A stretch of 64,000 nucleotides of DNA, from the NCBI RefSeq assembly GCF_000447795.1, contig NZ_AUNI01000015.1:1-64000 (forward strand). The letters are read 5' to 3'. Under the pieces are notes generated by a model. It was not told the origin of the DNA. It did no database searches and worked only from the letters and a program-made list of their open reading frames with translations. Origin of the DNA: Bacteriovorax sp. Seq25_V (GTDB lineage: Bacteria; Bdellovibrionota; Bacteriovoracia; Bacteriovoracales; Bacteriovoracaceae). Below are positions 41,623-50,110 of this stretch, piece after piece. Each line of letters starts with the position of its first letter. Position 1 is the stretch's first letter. The translations under genes and the position numbers were made by a program.

Positions 41623-43941
41623 TTATCCTGTCGTCATCATTCCACACGCAATCGCAGTCACAGTTTCTCTTAATAACTGATAATCTTTATTTTTCAAGGC
41701 CCTTATTTGTAATAGGTTGATTGGATGAATCATACGAGAGCGAAGCTGAATACTCTCGCCAAGCCAAGGTCTAAAGAAGAGTAGGTCTCTTTGTCCAGAA
41801 ACTTCAATGAAAAACTTTTTAGCAAGCATTAGTTCATTTTCGACGATCTGATAAACTTCATCGGCGTGCGATCTATCCATGAACTCATTAAGATAGGCCT
41901 TGAAAACCTCTATTTCAATCTTTGCTAAACTAAAACCAAGAGTGTTGATAAATGATCTTAGATAATCTGAGCTTTGATAAGAGTCTTTGATGACTTTCTT
42001 TGAGCTCACATCGATATCTCTCCAAGCTGTTCCAACCCCAAACCAATTTGGGAGTAAGCCTCTCGTTTGTGTCCAGCAAAGGATCCATGGAATCGCTCGA
42101 AGTTTTAATTCAGTTGAAGTTGTCTTCTGTCTCTTTGATGGTCTTGATCCAATTTTTAAGTGATCAAGGTAGAGATAGGGAGTCGCAGCCTTAATAGCGT
42201 GAACAAACTTATCATTATCAAAAAGGTTCTTATAAACTGCTGTTGATAGCTTTGCCATTTCATCCATCGTTGAAATAAACTTTGCATCCATTTTCTGATT
42301 TTTAATTTCATTAAGTTCAGTAGTTATTTTTGCGACCTGACTTTGAAGAATTAGGGAATCCCCAAAAGTACGAGCAACCATCTCACCTTGAATAGTAACT
42401 TTATATATATTTAGCGCACTTTTAGGCCACCAACGAATCTGTTCTTTTAGTGATCCTCCTCCACGAGCAATACTTCCCCCTGAACCGTGAAAGAAAACTG
42501 GCGTTAACTTCTTTGCCAGCAAATTTTCATCAATGGCATTAATTGCCTTCGCAATAAGCCATTTCCCAGAAAATACTCCACTTTCTTTTGAAGAGTCTGA
42601 ATAGCCAAGCATAACTTCAAAGCGAGAGTGCCACTTGTTTTGATGATGTTTTAGTAGTGTCGGGTTTTTCTTAAAAACTTCATTTAGAATGTTGTGGGCA
42701 TTCGAAAGAGCTTTCTGTGTTTCAAACAGGGGAACTACAGGAATATAAAGTTCCTTCAGCGCTTTCTTAACGAGGTCTAGCCCTGCTTGATAATCAGAGG
42801 CCTCTTCGCACATACTAAGAATAAAGCCACGCACATACCACTTACTTCTCTCGCCAATTGAAATCTCTTGTAGGTACTTGAGCATTTTATAGATTTCAAA
42901 ATTTTTATCTTTGAGTGCCTCATGAACAAGAGAAGAGTCCTCACGAACTTCCAGAGGTAGGACAAGAGTCGGGTAGAGCCAAACAATACTTTTAATTTTT
43001 TCCAGATATGGTGATTGGTTTTTAATTTCTTTTTCAAAGAGTTTGCAATACTTAGAAAAACTATCTTTTAAAAGAGCTATCCTTCTTCCGTCAAGCTTCT
43101 TGATCTCTTTAACACTTGCAAAGAGCTTCACAAGTTTTTGTGATTCTTTTTCAAGCGCCTTGAGCGGAAGATCAGTCTGTTTTAAAAGCTTGAGATGTTT
43201 ATTATAGTGAGAAGAAACATAGCGAAGTAGAATGTCCCTTGAAAGCTGTAGAGAGTCTCTCATCGTCTGGTGATTAACAAAAGGGTGACCATCTTTATCT
43301 CCACCAACCCAACTTCTAAAATGTACTGTAATTCCTCGTTGTTGCATTTTAACTTGCAGATCCAGAATTTTCTTATCTAAAACGATATTGTAAATATGTG
43401 AGGCCTCATCAAATACCGTCGGTTTCTTCGTCGACGCCATTGACGAGCGAAGAATAAGATTAAGATGAAATTTAAGTTCTGAAATAAACGTATCTTCAAT
43501 CCCTTCTAAAAAGGCGATAAGTAGTGCTTCTGTCGAATTAAATAACTTCATCAGCTTTTCTGAGCGTGCTTCCGTTGGGTGAGCAGTAAAAACATAGATG
43601 ATTGCATAGGGAGAGCTCTGTAGCTCTTTTTTACGTTTGTCGCTTGCTAGGCGATGGTGACGGTAAGCATTTTCAGCACGGTTTACTAGTTCGAGATAGA
43701 CACCATAAGCATGGCAAAGATTAATCGCCTCAGCGTCACTTAGTTTATAAATCTTTTTTAAGCTTTCTTGGAGATGTACACTTTTTTCTTTTGATGTTGA
43801 GGCTAGATTATTCTTGAATTCGACTCGAAGCTTTTCAACGAGGGTGTAGATTTTGTTACCGTAGACATTTCTAATTTCTTCACCAAGTGAAGCACCGATT
43901 ATTTTGACAAGATCTTTTAGTTCCTGAGGAAGGTTTTGCAC
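41623..43941 (-). CDS. ppc: Phosphoenolpyruvate carboxylase-like protein, divergent
   Basis: 772 residues, shorter than the usual ~880-970. Conserved blocks: FTAHPTEARSEK (His121), WVGGDKDGHPFV, MLGYSDSSKESGVF, GSRPSKRQ, RAIPWILCWTQTRGLLPNWFG, and K and R residues corresponding to E. coli Lys773 (SLAKIEIEVF) and Arg832 (IQLRSRMIHP). The glycine loop reads FHGSGGSIARGGG, so the first Arg (E. coli Arg587) is Ser487. The C-terminus reads GMMTTG instead of GMRNTG, losing Asn881. PEPC makes oxaloacetate from PEP and bicarbonate. Activity and aspartate control may be altered. Confidence 0.85.
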   Translation of the reverse strand: MQNLPQELKDLVKIIGASLGEEIRNVYGNKIYTLVEKLRVEFKNNLASTSKEKSVHLQESLKKIYKLSDAEAINLCHAYGVYLELVNRAENAYRHHRLASDKRKKELQSSPYAIIYVFTAHPTEARSEKLMKLFNSTEALLIAFLEGIEDTFISELKFHLNLILRSSMASTKKPTVFDEASHIYNIVLDKKILDLQVKMQQRGITVHFRSWVGGDKDGHPFVNHQTMRDSLQLSRDILLRYVSSHYNKHLKLLKQTDLPLKALEKESQKLVKLFASVKEIKKLDGRRIALLKDSFSKYCKLFEKEIKNQSPYLEKIKSIVWLYPTLVLPLEVREDSSLVHEALKDKNFEIYKMLKYLQEISIGERSKWYVRGFILSMCEEASDYQAGLDLVKKALKELYIPVVPLFETQKALSNAHNILNEVFKKNPTLLKHHQNKWHSRFEVMLGYSDSSKESGVFSGKWLIAKAINAIDENLLAKKLTPVFFHGSGGSIARGGGSLKEQIRWWPKSALNIYKVTIQGEMVARTFGDSLILQSQVAKITTELNEIKNQKMDAKFISTMDEMAKLSTAVYKNLFDNDKFVHAIKAATPYLYLDHLKIGSRPSKRQKTTSTELKLRAIPWILCWTQTRGLLPNWFGVGTAWRDIDVSSKKVIKDSYQSSDYLRSFINTLGFSLAKIEIEVFKAYLNEFMDRSHADEVYQIVENELMLAKKFFIEVSGQRDLLFFRPWLGESIQLRSRMIHPINLLQIRALKNKDYQLLRETVTAIACGMMTTG

Positions 43942-44005
43942 ATAAACTCCATAAATAGATTTAAGCTATTTTACGAAGTTTATTGCAATTTAGTTAGGGG
44001 GAAAT

Positions 44006-44302
44006 TTATTTAAAACGATCTTTTTTCCAGACCATAAGCTGATCTTGAATTTGTTGATCAAGCATTCGATAAAGTGATTGAATGTCAGATCCAGTTCCAT
44101 CGGCAGCAAAACTCTTAATTGAGCTTTGCACTTCGATTAAACCAGTAAATCCTTCATCTTCTTTAGAAAATTTAAGATTGATGAGTGAATCAATCGGACA
44201 TAGTTGGAAAAGATCGTTGATGAGACGATTAATATGTCCCATTTCACTTGGTACTAGATCAAAGCCAATAGCTTCAACAGTAATGCCTTCGTTATTTTCC
44301 AT
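44006..44302 (-). CDS. Small protein, possibly HPF/RaiA-like ribosome-associated
   Basis: 98 residues. The layout beta-alpha-beta-beta-beta-alpha, with an N-terminal VEAIGFDLVPSEMGHINRLINDLF, strands INLKFSKED and LIEVQSSIKSFAADG, and a C-terminal helix DIQSLYRMLDQQIQDQLMVWKKDRF, resembles HPF/RaiA hibernation factors, where the final helix carries the AID...K..RQ.. pattern. The match is by eye. It overlaps the tpiA stop by 11 bases and is cotranscribed with the glycolytic genes. If HPF-like it would dimerise or inactivate ribosomes in non-growing cells. Confidence 0.4.
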   Translation of the reverse strand: MENNEGITVEAIGFDLVPSEMGHINRLINDLFQLCPIDSLINLKFSKEDEGFTGLIEVQSSIKSFAADGTGSDIQSLYRMLDQQIQDQLMVWKKDRFK

Positions 44303-45017
44303 ATAATCCCATGAAACTCTCAGCTTTTAGAGATGCTCCACCAACAAGTCCACCGTCGATATCAGCACAAGAGAATAATTCTTTGGCATTATCTGGTTTA
44401 ACACTTCCACCATAAAGGATAAGTGTTTCTTCTGCATTAAGTTCTGTTTCTTCTTTTAGGAATTTTCTTACGAACTCATGAGTTTCTTGTGCTTGCGCTG
44501 GAGTAGCTGTTACTCCAGTTCCAATTGCCCAAACTGGCTCATAAGCAACAATGACATCAGAAGATGAAACACCTTGAAGACCTTTTTTTAATTGTTCCCC
44601 AAGAACAGCTTCAATTTTTCCTGATTCTCTCTCTTCAAGAGTTTCACCAATACAGAAGATTACTTTGAGATTATTTACGAGGGCCTTTTTAACTTTTAAA
44701 TTAAGTTCCTCGTGAGTTTCTTTAAAGATTGCTCTTCTTTCACTGTGACCTAGGATAACGAATTCGCAGCCTAGCTCTTTTAATGAAGTAGGAGATACTT
44801 CTCCCGTAAATGCTCCTGAGTTTTCATATGAACAATTTTGAGCACCAGTCTTGAAATTCTTTGGAGCTAATTCAATCAATTTTGAAAGGTGTAGTGCTTG
44901 AGGAGCAATCCACGCTTCATCAGTGAAGTTTGATGCTTTTACAGTAGTAAAGAAAGCTTCGATGTCACCAAGTGACTGATTCATTTTCCAATTTCCAACG
45001 ACTAGTGTTTTTCTCAT
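44292..45017 (-). CDS. tpiA: Triosephosphate isomerase
   Basis: 241 residues. Catalytic Lys in VGNWKMNQ, His in ILGHSERRA, Glu in VAYEPVWAIGTG, plus the phosphate-binding YGGSVKPDN. It interconverts dihydroxyacetone phosphate and glyceraldehyde 3-phosphate. It follows pgk after 2 bases, in one operon with gap and pgk, and overlaps the next small gene by 11 bases. Confidence 0.97.
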   Translation of the reverse strand: MRKTLVVGNWKMNQSLGDIEAFFTTVKASNFTDEAWIAPQALHLSKLIELAPKNFKTGAQNCSYENSGAFTGEVSPTSLKELGCEFVILGHSERRAIFKETHEELNLKVKKALVNNLKVIFCIGETLEERESGKIEAVLGEQLKKGLQGVSSSDVIVAYEPVWAIGTGVTATPAQAQETHEFVRKFLKEETELNAEETLILYGGSVKPDNAKELFSCADIDGGLVGGASLKAESFMGLYGK

Positions 45018-45019
45018 GT

Positions 45020-46216
45020 TTATTCCAATCCAAATCTAAGGGCTGCGATACCCGGAAGGTTACCTTTTTCGATATATTCTAAGCTTGCTCCACCACCAGT
45101 AGAAACATGTCCCATCTTGCTTGCAAGACCGGCCTTGTTTACTGCACTTACAGAATCACCGCCACCAACAAGTGTGAAGCAATCAGAAGGAGCGTCACTT
45201 AGAATCTTCGCGATTCCAAATGTTCCTTTACTATATGTTTCATTTTCAAATAGTCCCATCGGGCCATTCCATAAAACAGTCTTCGCCCCTGATAATTTTT
45301 CTTTGTAGATATCAAGAGTTTTTGGTCCGATATCAAGCCCCATAAGTCCTTCAGGAATATTTCTGTTCTCAACAACTTGAGGTTCTCCACCAAATTCTTT
45401 TGAACATAGGTGATCAACTGGAAGAACTATTTTATGCCCTGATTTCTCTCTAAGGATTTTCTTTGCTAGAGCAATATCTTCGTCATTGCAAAGTGAAGTA
45501 CCGATATCGTACCCACTTGCTTTTAAGAATGGATACGCCATTGCACCACCAATAAGAAGGTGAGTTACGTTAGAGAGAAGTCTTTCGATGATTTTGATTT
45601 TATCGCTTACTTTTGCTCCACCAACGATTGCAACAAATGGAGTTTTTGGTGATTCAACGATTTTAGATAGGGCACTGATCTCTCTCTTAAGAAGAAGTCC
45701 ACCGTATGCTCTATTTTTAAAGAATGCATTGATCTCATAAGTTGAAGCGTGCTTTCTGTGAGCTGCACCAAAGGCGTCGTTCACATAGATATCTCCATAC
45801 TCAGCAAGTTTTTTTGCAAATTCTCTATCATTCTTTTCTTCTTCTTCGTGAAACCTTACGTTTTGAAGAAGAAGAATTTTAGTTTCACCAAGATTTAGTA
45901 GCGTTTTAATTGATCTATCAAGAGCTGACTCTGATAAAACAACGTCAGTATCTAATTTTTCTGCAAGATACTTTGCAACTGGCTCAAGTGAGTATTTCGC
46001 TACCGGTTTTCCATCAGGTCTACCAAGGTGAGACATAAGAACTAGTTTTGAAGCTCCATTGTTAAAGATGTACTTGATTGTCTCAAGAGCTTCATCAATT
46101 CTCGTCGTATCAGTGATGATCGACGGATCATTCTTATCAAGCGGAACGTTGAAGTCAAATCTTGCGATTACTTTTTTATCTGTTAGATCTGCCTGATCAA
46201 TGAATTTAAGTGCCAT
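45020..46216 (-). CDS. pgk: Phosphoglycerate kinase
   Basis: 398 residues, monomeric two-domain fold. KKVIARFDFNVPLD near the N-terminus holds the substrate Arg and Asp; further motifs are LVLMSHLGRP, LLQNVRFHEEEE, DAFGAAHRKHAS, the hinge PFVAIVGGAKVSDKI and the ATP-site ends GPMGLFEN and VGGGDSVSAVNK. It makes ATP and 3-phosphoglycerate in glycolysis. It abuts gap (2-base gap) and tpiA (2-base gap), so the three enzymes are one transcription unit. Confidence 0.97.
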   Translation of the reverse strand: MALKFIDQADLTDKKVIARFDFNVPLDKNDPSIITDTTRIDEALETIKYIFNNGASKLVLMSHLGRPDGKPVAKYSLEPVAKYLAEKLDTDVVLSESALDRSIKTLLNLGETKILLLQNVRFHEEEEKNDREFAKKLAEYGDIYVNDAFGAAHRKHASTYEINAFFKNRAYGGLLLKREISALSKIVESPKTPFVAIVGGAKVSDKIKIIERLLSNVTHLLIGGAMAYPFLKASGYDIGTSLCNDEDIALAKKILREKSGHKIVLPVDHLCSKEFGGEPQVVENRNIPEGLMGLDIGPKTLDIYKEKLSGAKTVLWNGPMGLFENETYSKGTFGIAKILSDAPSDCFTLVGGGDSVSAVNKAGLASKMGHVSTGGGASLEYIEKGNLPGIAALRFGLE

Positions 46217-46218
46217 TA

Positions 46219-47235
46219 TTATTTCGCTCCCATAAGAATTGCGAGGTCGATTACTCTATTTGAGAATCCTGCTTCGTTGTCATACCATGCAACTACTTTT
46301 ACATTTGTTCCACCGATTACGTTTGTAAGCTTAGCATCTACGCATGAAGATTCTCTCATTCCCATATAATCAACTGAGACAAGCTCTTCTTCTTCGTATG
46401 CAAGGATTCCCTTCAGGGCACCATTACTTGCTTCAAGCATTGCCTGATTAACTTCTTCAATCGTAGTTGGAGTTTTAACTGTTACATTAAGATCAACAAG
46501 AGAAACGTTTGGAGTTGGTACTCTTACTGCGAATCCATCAAGCTTTCCTTTTAGTTCAGGAATAACAAGACCAACAGCTTTCGCTGCACCAGTAGTTGTT
46601 GGGATCATTGATACCGCTGCTGCTCTCGCTCTTCTGTAATCTTTGTGAGAAGCATCTAGGATTCTCTGATCGCCTGTATATGAGTGAACCGTTGTCATGA
46701 AACCTGACTCAATTCCAAACTTGTCATTAAGAATTTTTGCTACAGGAGCAAGACAGTTAGTTGTACATGAAGCATTTGAAACAATATTATGCTCTTCTGG
46801 ATTGTAGAGGTCAGAGTTGATTCCCATGACGATTGTTTCATCAACATCTTTACCTGGGCAACAAAGGATAACTTTTTTAACCGTTCCTCTAAGGTGCTTT
46901 GAAAGAGATTTTTTATCTTTGAAGATACCTGTCGAATCAATTACTAAATCAACTTCATCTTTTGACCATGGAATCTCTGCAGGGTCACGATACTTGTGGA
47001 AAGTAATTTTGTGTCCATCAATATCAAGAGTATCTCCATCGTCGATACTAACTTTCTTATCAAATCTTCCAAAAACTGAATCATATTTAAGTAGGTGAAC
47101 ATAACCTTCTGGCTCTCCTGGAGAGTTAACTGCTACTACTTCTAATTCACTGATGTTACGACTAAAAATTTCTCTTAGAACTGTTCTACCAATTCTTCCA
47201 AGTCCGTTGATTCCGACTCTGATTTTCTGAGACAT
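46219..47235 (-). CDS. gap: Glyceraldehyde-3-phosphate dehydrogenase
   Basis: 338 residues from the ATG at 47235, chosen because GGAG lies 6 bases before it; the ATG at 47247 has none. NAD-binding motif VGINGLGRIGR, catalytic Cys in SNASCTTNCLAP, and THSYTGDQ-like VHSYTGDQRILDASH, then VRVPTPNVSLVDL and the C-terminal AWYDNEAGFSNRV. First gene of the gap-pgk-tpiA operon. The NAD-type loop is consistent with glycolytic use. Confidence 0.97.
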   Translation of the reverse strand: MSQKIRVGINGLGRIGRTVLREIFSRNISELEVVAVNSPGEPEGYVHLLKYDSVFGRFDKKVSIDDGDTLDIDGHKITFHKYRDPAEIPWSKDEVDLVIDSTGIFKDKKSLSKHLRGTVKKVILCCPGKDVDETIVMGINSDLYNPEEHNIVSNASCTTNCLAPVAKILNDKFGIESGFMTTVHSYTGDQRILDASHKDYRRARAAAVSMIPTTTGAAKAVGLVIPELKGKLDGFAVRVPTPNVSLVDLNVTVKTPTTIEEVNQAMLEASNGALKGILAYEEEELVSVDYMGMRESSCVDAKLTNVIGGTNVKVVAWYDNEAGFSNRVIDLAILMGAK

Positions 47236-47364
47236 ACTTGACTCCATTAGGTGATTATTAAACTGAAATTAGCCATAATATGCCATAATTGAGCTAGTTT
47301 GCCTACCCAAAGGGTTGTCTTTTACCACCTGCAAAAAAATAAATTTCAATCGTATAATTAAGAG

Positions 47365-48324
47365 ATGGAAACGGCTTCAACTGTTAAACATTATAAGACT
47401 AAAGATGACTACCTGCAAAAGAGGGTGGCTAGGCCATCAGCGACTTCAGGAGCGGAGCTTGCAAAAGATGCGAAAGCACCAGTCGAGGCAGAGAAGGTCG
47501 ACATTTCTAAGAAGGCCAAAGATCTCAAAAACTCAATAAAAGAAGATGGAAAAGAAATAGGAAGAGCATCGAAGCATCTTCTAAAAGATGCGGGAGTTTC
47601 ACTGGCCAAGGCGATTGTGAGCCCTCTTCCAATTCCTAGTATTAGCTTGGGCGGAGGAGCTGAAACTCCTGTTGCGGCCAAGGCCGAAAAGGCGGCACCT
47701 GTTAAAGAGAAGTCCGATGTACCAATTAATAAACCTGGTATTTTTCTCATCTCAGGTCTCGAACTTGGAACCTTCTCAAGTGATGATCAGGGGCTTCCAG
47801 AGCTTGCTTCAGCGATTACTGGCGCGGAACATTTTTCTTGGAAGGACGAAGATAAGGTGATGGAAGAGATTCTTCGAAGAACAAAGGATCAGCCAATAAT
47901 ACTTATTGGACATTCTCTTGGTGGGGATGCTGCAGTTAATATCGCAAATAACCTCAATACGCTGAAGGGAGGTTTTAGGAAGGTGAACCTTCTTGTGACT
48001 CTTGATAGTGTTGGCTTTGGAAATGATATTATTCCCCAGAACGTAGGGAAGAATTTGAATTTTATCAGTGATGATGACTACTTCTTTAATGACGGTCCGA
48101 ATATTGCGCGTGATTCAAAACGAACGACTGTGGATAATATTTTAAGGAGTGAGGGGCATCGAGCGATTGATGAGGCTTCTGATGTTCATTTTGAAATCAT
48201 GGAAAATATCGACTCGGTAATGAGTGAGTTCAAAAAGAATAAGAAATTTCAAAGACTTAGTGAACTATATGAGTCTTTTAAGAAGACTGAAAAAAATAGT
48301 GAAGCTATTGAGCCGAAGGTCTAG
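47365..48324 (+). CDS. Alpha/beta hydrolase (lipase-like) with long N-terminal region
   Basis: 319 residues. The nucleophile elbow GHSLGG places Ser184; a putative acid is in TLDSVGFG (~212) and the His in EGHRAIDEASDVHFE (~280). The N-terminal ~125 residues are Lys/Ala/Pro-rich and disordered-looking (KDAKAPVEAEKVDIS, TPVAAKAEKAAPVKEK) and lack a signal peptide, so export, if any, is not Sec-dependent. Lipase class 3-like. Substrate unknown. Divergent from gap. The region after the gene can fold with the next gene's start. Confidence 0.7.
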   Translation: METASTVKHYKTKDDYLQKRVARPSATSGAELAKDAKAPVEAEKVDISKKAKDLKNSIKEDGKEIGRASKHLLKDAGVSLAKAIVSPLPIPSISLGGGAETPVAAKAEKAAPVKEKSDVPINKPGIFLISGLELGTFSSDDQGLPELASAITGAEHFSWKDEDKVMEEILRRTKDQPIILIGHSLGGDAAVNIANNLNTLKGGFRKVNLLVTLDSVGFGNDIIPQNVGKNLNFISDDDYFFNDGPNIARDSKRTTVDNILRSEGHRAIDEASDVHFEIMENIDSVMSEFKKNKKFQRLSELYESFKKTEKNSEAIEPKV

Positions 48325-48335
48325 GCATGCTATAG

Positions 48336-48369
48336 ATTGCTCTTTCTAATCATTTAGATAGAGAGCAAT
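48336..48369 (+). other. Hairpin ending directly at the TTG start of the next gene
   Basis: ATTGCTCT (48336-48343) pairs with AGAGCAAT (48362-48369), with an inner TCTA/TAGA pairing. The TTG start is at 48370, so any Shine-Dalgarno-like GAGAG lies within the stem. It is also 9 bases after the upstream stop and could end that transcript. Confidence 0.5.
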
Positions 48370-49335
48370 TTGAAAAAAATATCAATTCTACTATTTCTTT
48401 TACTTTCGATTAATTCTTGTGGGCCACAAGAGTCGAACACTCATGTAGAAATTAACACATCTTCTATTGTTGGTGGAGAACTCGTTGAAAAAGATGAGTT
48501 TAAGGCCGTGGTTGCTCTTGTTCGAAATGGTGATTTTCACTGCTCAGGTGTTTTAATTGCTGAAGACGTCGTTCTTACAGCGGCTCATTGTCTTGGTGGT
48601 TTTGCTGCTGAATCAATAAGAGTTTACGTCGGAGATGGAGAGAAGCGTCCAGCTCTTCGCGCATTTTTACGTGGTCAACATGAAGTTGAAAGAGTTATCT
48701 TTCACCCAAGCCTTAAGTGGAATGAGCGTCGTGGATTCGTCAACTTTGGTGATTATAATGCCAATGATGTGGGACTCGTTTTTTTAAAAGAACCTATTAC
48801 AGATGTTGAGCCTCTGAAAATTCTAGAAAATCTAAGTGTTGTAAAAAACTATTTGAAGAAAGGTCAGACTACGACAGTTGTTGGATATGGATATGATGGT
48901 GAAGATAAGCCTGTTTTCACAAATGTCACACCTGAATATGGCCTAAAGAGAAAAGTCGATATCATGATTAAAAACTTTAATAATCATGAAGTCGATATTA
49001 GAGATGATGGTAAAGACTCGTGTTATATTGATAGTGGTGGACCAGCCCTTGTTAACGTAGATGGCGAATACCAAGTTCTAGCTCTTGTTAGTGGGTCAAA
49101 TGGTCTCTGTGGAGAAAATGAATTCCCAGTTTATTACTCTTTAGTTTTTGATTCTATCTGTTGGATTGCAAAAGAAACAGATATGAAGTTTACAGATCTA
49201 TTTAGAAATTGTGATCGCTATCAACTAATACAAAATAAGTGCGAAGAATTACCGCCAAAGCCTGCTGCTCAATGTGCATCTAATTTATCAGAACTTATTT
49301 TTGAAACCCAAATACTTGATTTGCATTCTCTTTAG
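48370..49335 (+). CDS. Trypsin-like serine protease, lipoprotein, with Ile in the oxyanion position
   Basis: 321 residues; start TTG at 48370, since no ATG precedes the signal peptide. Lipobox SINSCG with Cys17. S1 domain: IVGGE at 33, His73 in TAAHC, Asp133 in ANDVGLVF, Ser222 in SCYIDSGGPAL. The residue two before Ser, normally Gly193 of the oxyanion hole, is Ile220. The C-terminal ~40 residues (Cys-containing, NKCEELPPKPAAQC) extend past the domain. It may be inactive or have altered specificity. Tail-to-tail overlap with tatD by 41 bases. Confidence 0.85.
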   Translation: MKKISILLFLLLSINSCGPQESNTHVEINTSSIVGGELVEKDEFKAVVALVRNGDFHCSGVLIAEDVVLTAAHCLGGFAAESIRVYVGDGEKRPALRAFLRGQHEVERVIFHPSLKWNERRGFVNFGDYNANDVGLVFLKEPITDVEPLKILENLSVVKNYLKKGQTTTVVGYGYDGEDKPVFTNVTPEYGLKRKVDIMIKNFNNHEVDIRDDGKDSCYIDSGGPALVNVDGEYQVLALVSGSNGLCGENEFPVYYSLVFDSICWIAKETDMKFTDLFRNCDRYQLIQNKCEELPPKPAAQCASNLSELIFETQILDLHSL

Positions 49336-50107
49336 TTATTCTTAAAATTTCTTCTACCGGAACGTCTTTAATCTCAGCAATAGCTTTCGCGATAAAAGGA
49401 AGATAAAAGGGAGCATTCTCTTTTCCACGATATGGAATAGGTGTGAGAAATGGCGCATCTGTTTCAATTAAAATACGTTCAAGAGGAGTAATTCTTAATA
49501 CGTCTCTAACATTCTCAGCATTTTTAAAAGTAATTATGCCGTTGAAGCCAAGGTGAAAGCCTTGGTCGAGACAAAATTGTGCTAATTCAATAGATGAAGT
49601 GAAACTATGAATAACTCCTTTTCTCTTGAGTTTGGCTGAGAATTTTAACAGAGTATTCTTGGTATCTTCATCGGCATCACGTGTGTGAATAACAACAGGA
49701 AGATCCTTATCGGAGGCTAATTGCAAGAAAGATTCAAATGCCTCAATTTGAATCTCTTTCGGTGACTTATTGTAGTGATAATCAAGACCAATTTCACCTA
49801 CGGCAACTATCTTCGGCTCATTCAGATTTGATTCTACTTTTTGCAGAACTTCCTTTGAGAAAAATTTAGCATCATGTGGGTGGATTCCTTGCGTTCCATA
49901 AACACAGTCGTGCTCTCTTGTTAGCTCAATAACAGTATCAAGATTATCTGGAGAAACAGCGATCGTAATTATTTTTTCGACGTGATATTCATTGGACTTG
50001 CTAACAATTTCTTCTGTTGATAAATCTTTTAAATAGTCGAGATGACAGTGGGTCTCAATGAGACCCACTGGAAATTTAGGAATATCTTTCGATTTCTTAT
50101 CACTCAT
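49295..50107 (-). CDS. tatD: TatD-family metal-dependent DNase
   Basis: 270 residues, TIM-barrel amidohydrolase. Metal ligands: THCHLD (HxH), GEIGLDYHY (Glu), VIHTRDA (His), GVIHSFTS (His) and ETDAPFL (Asp). TatD proteins are 3'-5' exonucleases or deoxyribonucleases. It is the last gene of a run of minus-strand housekeeping genes and its end overlaps the convergent serine protease by 41 bases. Spacing from the VKOR gene upstream is 3 bases, so cotranscription is likely. Confidence 0.93.
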   Translation of the reverse strand: MSDKKSKDIPKFPVGLIETHCHLDYLKDLSTEEIVSKSNEYHVEKIITIAVSPDNLDTVIELTREHDCVYGTQGIHPHDAKFFSKEVLQKVESNLNEPKIVAVGEIGLDYHYNKSPKEIQIEAFESFLQLASDKDLPVVIHTRDADEDTKNTLLKFSAKLKRKGVIHSFTSSIELAQFCLDQGFHLGFNGIITFKNAENVRDVLRITPLERILIETDAPFLTPIPYRGKENAPFYLPFIAKAIAEIKDVPVEEILRITKENANQVFGFQK

Positions 50108-50110
50108 ATA

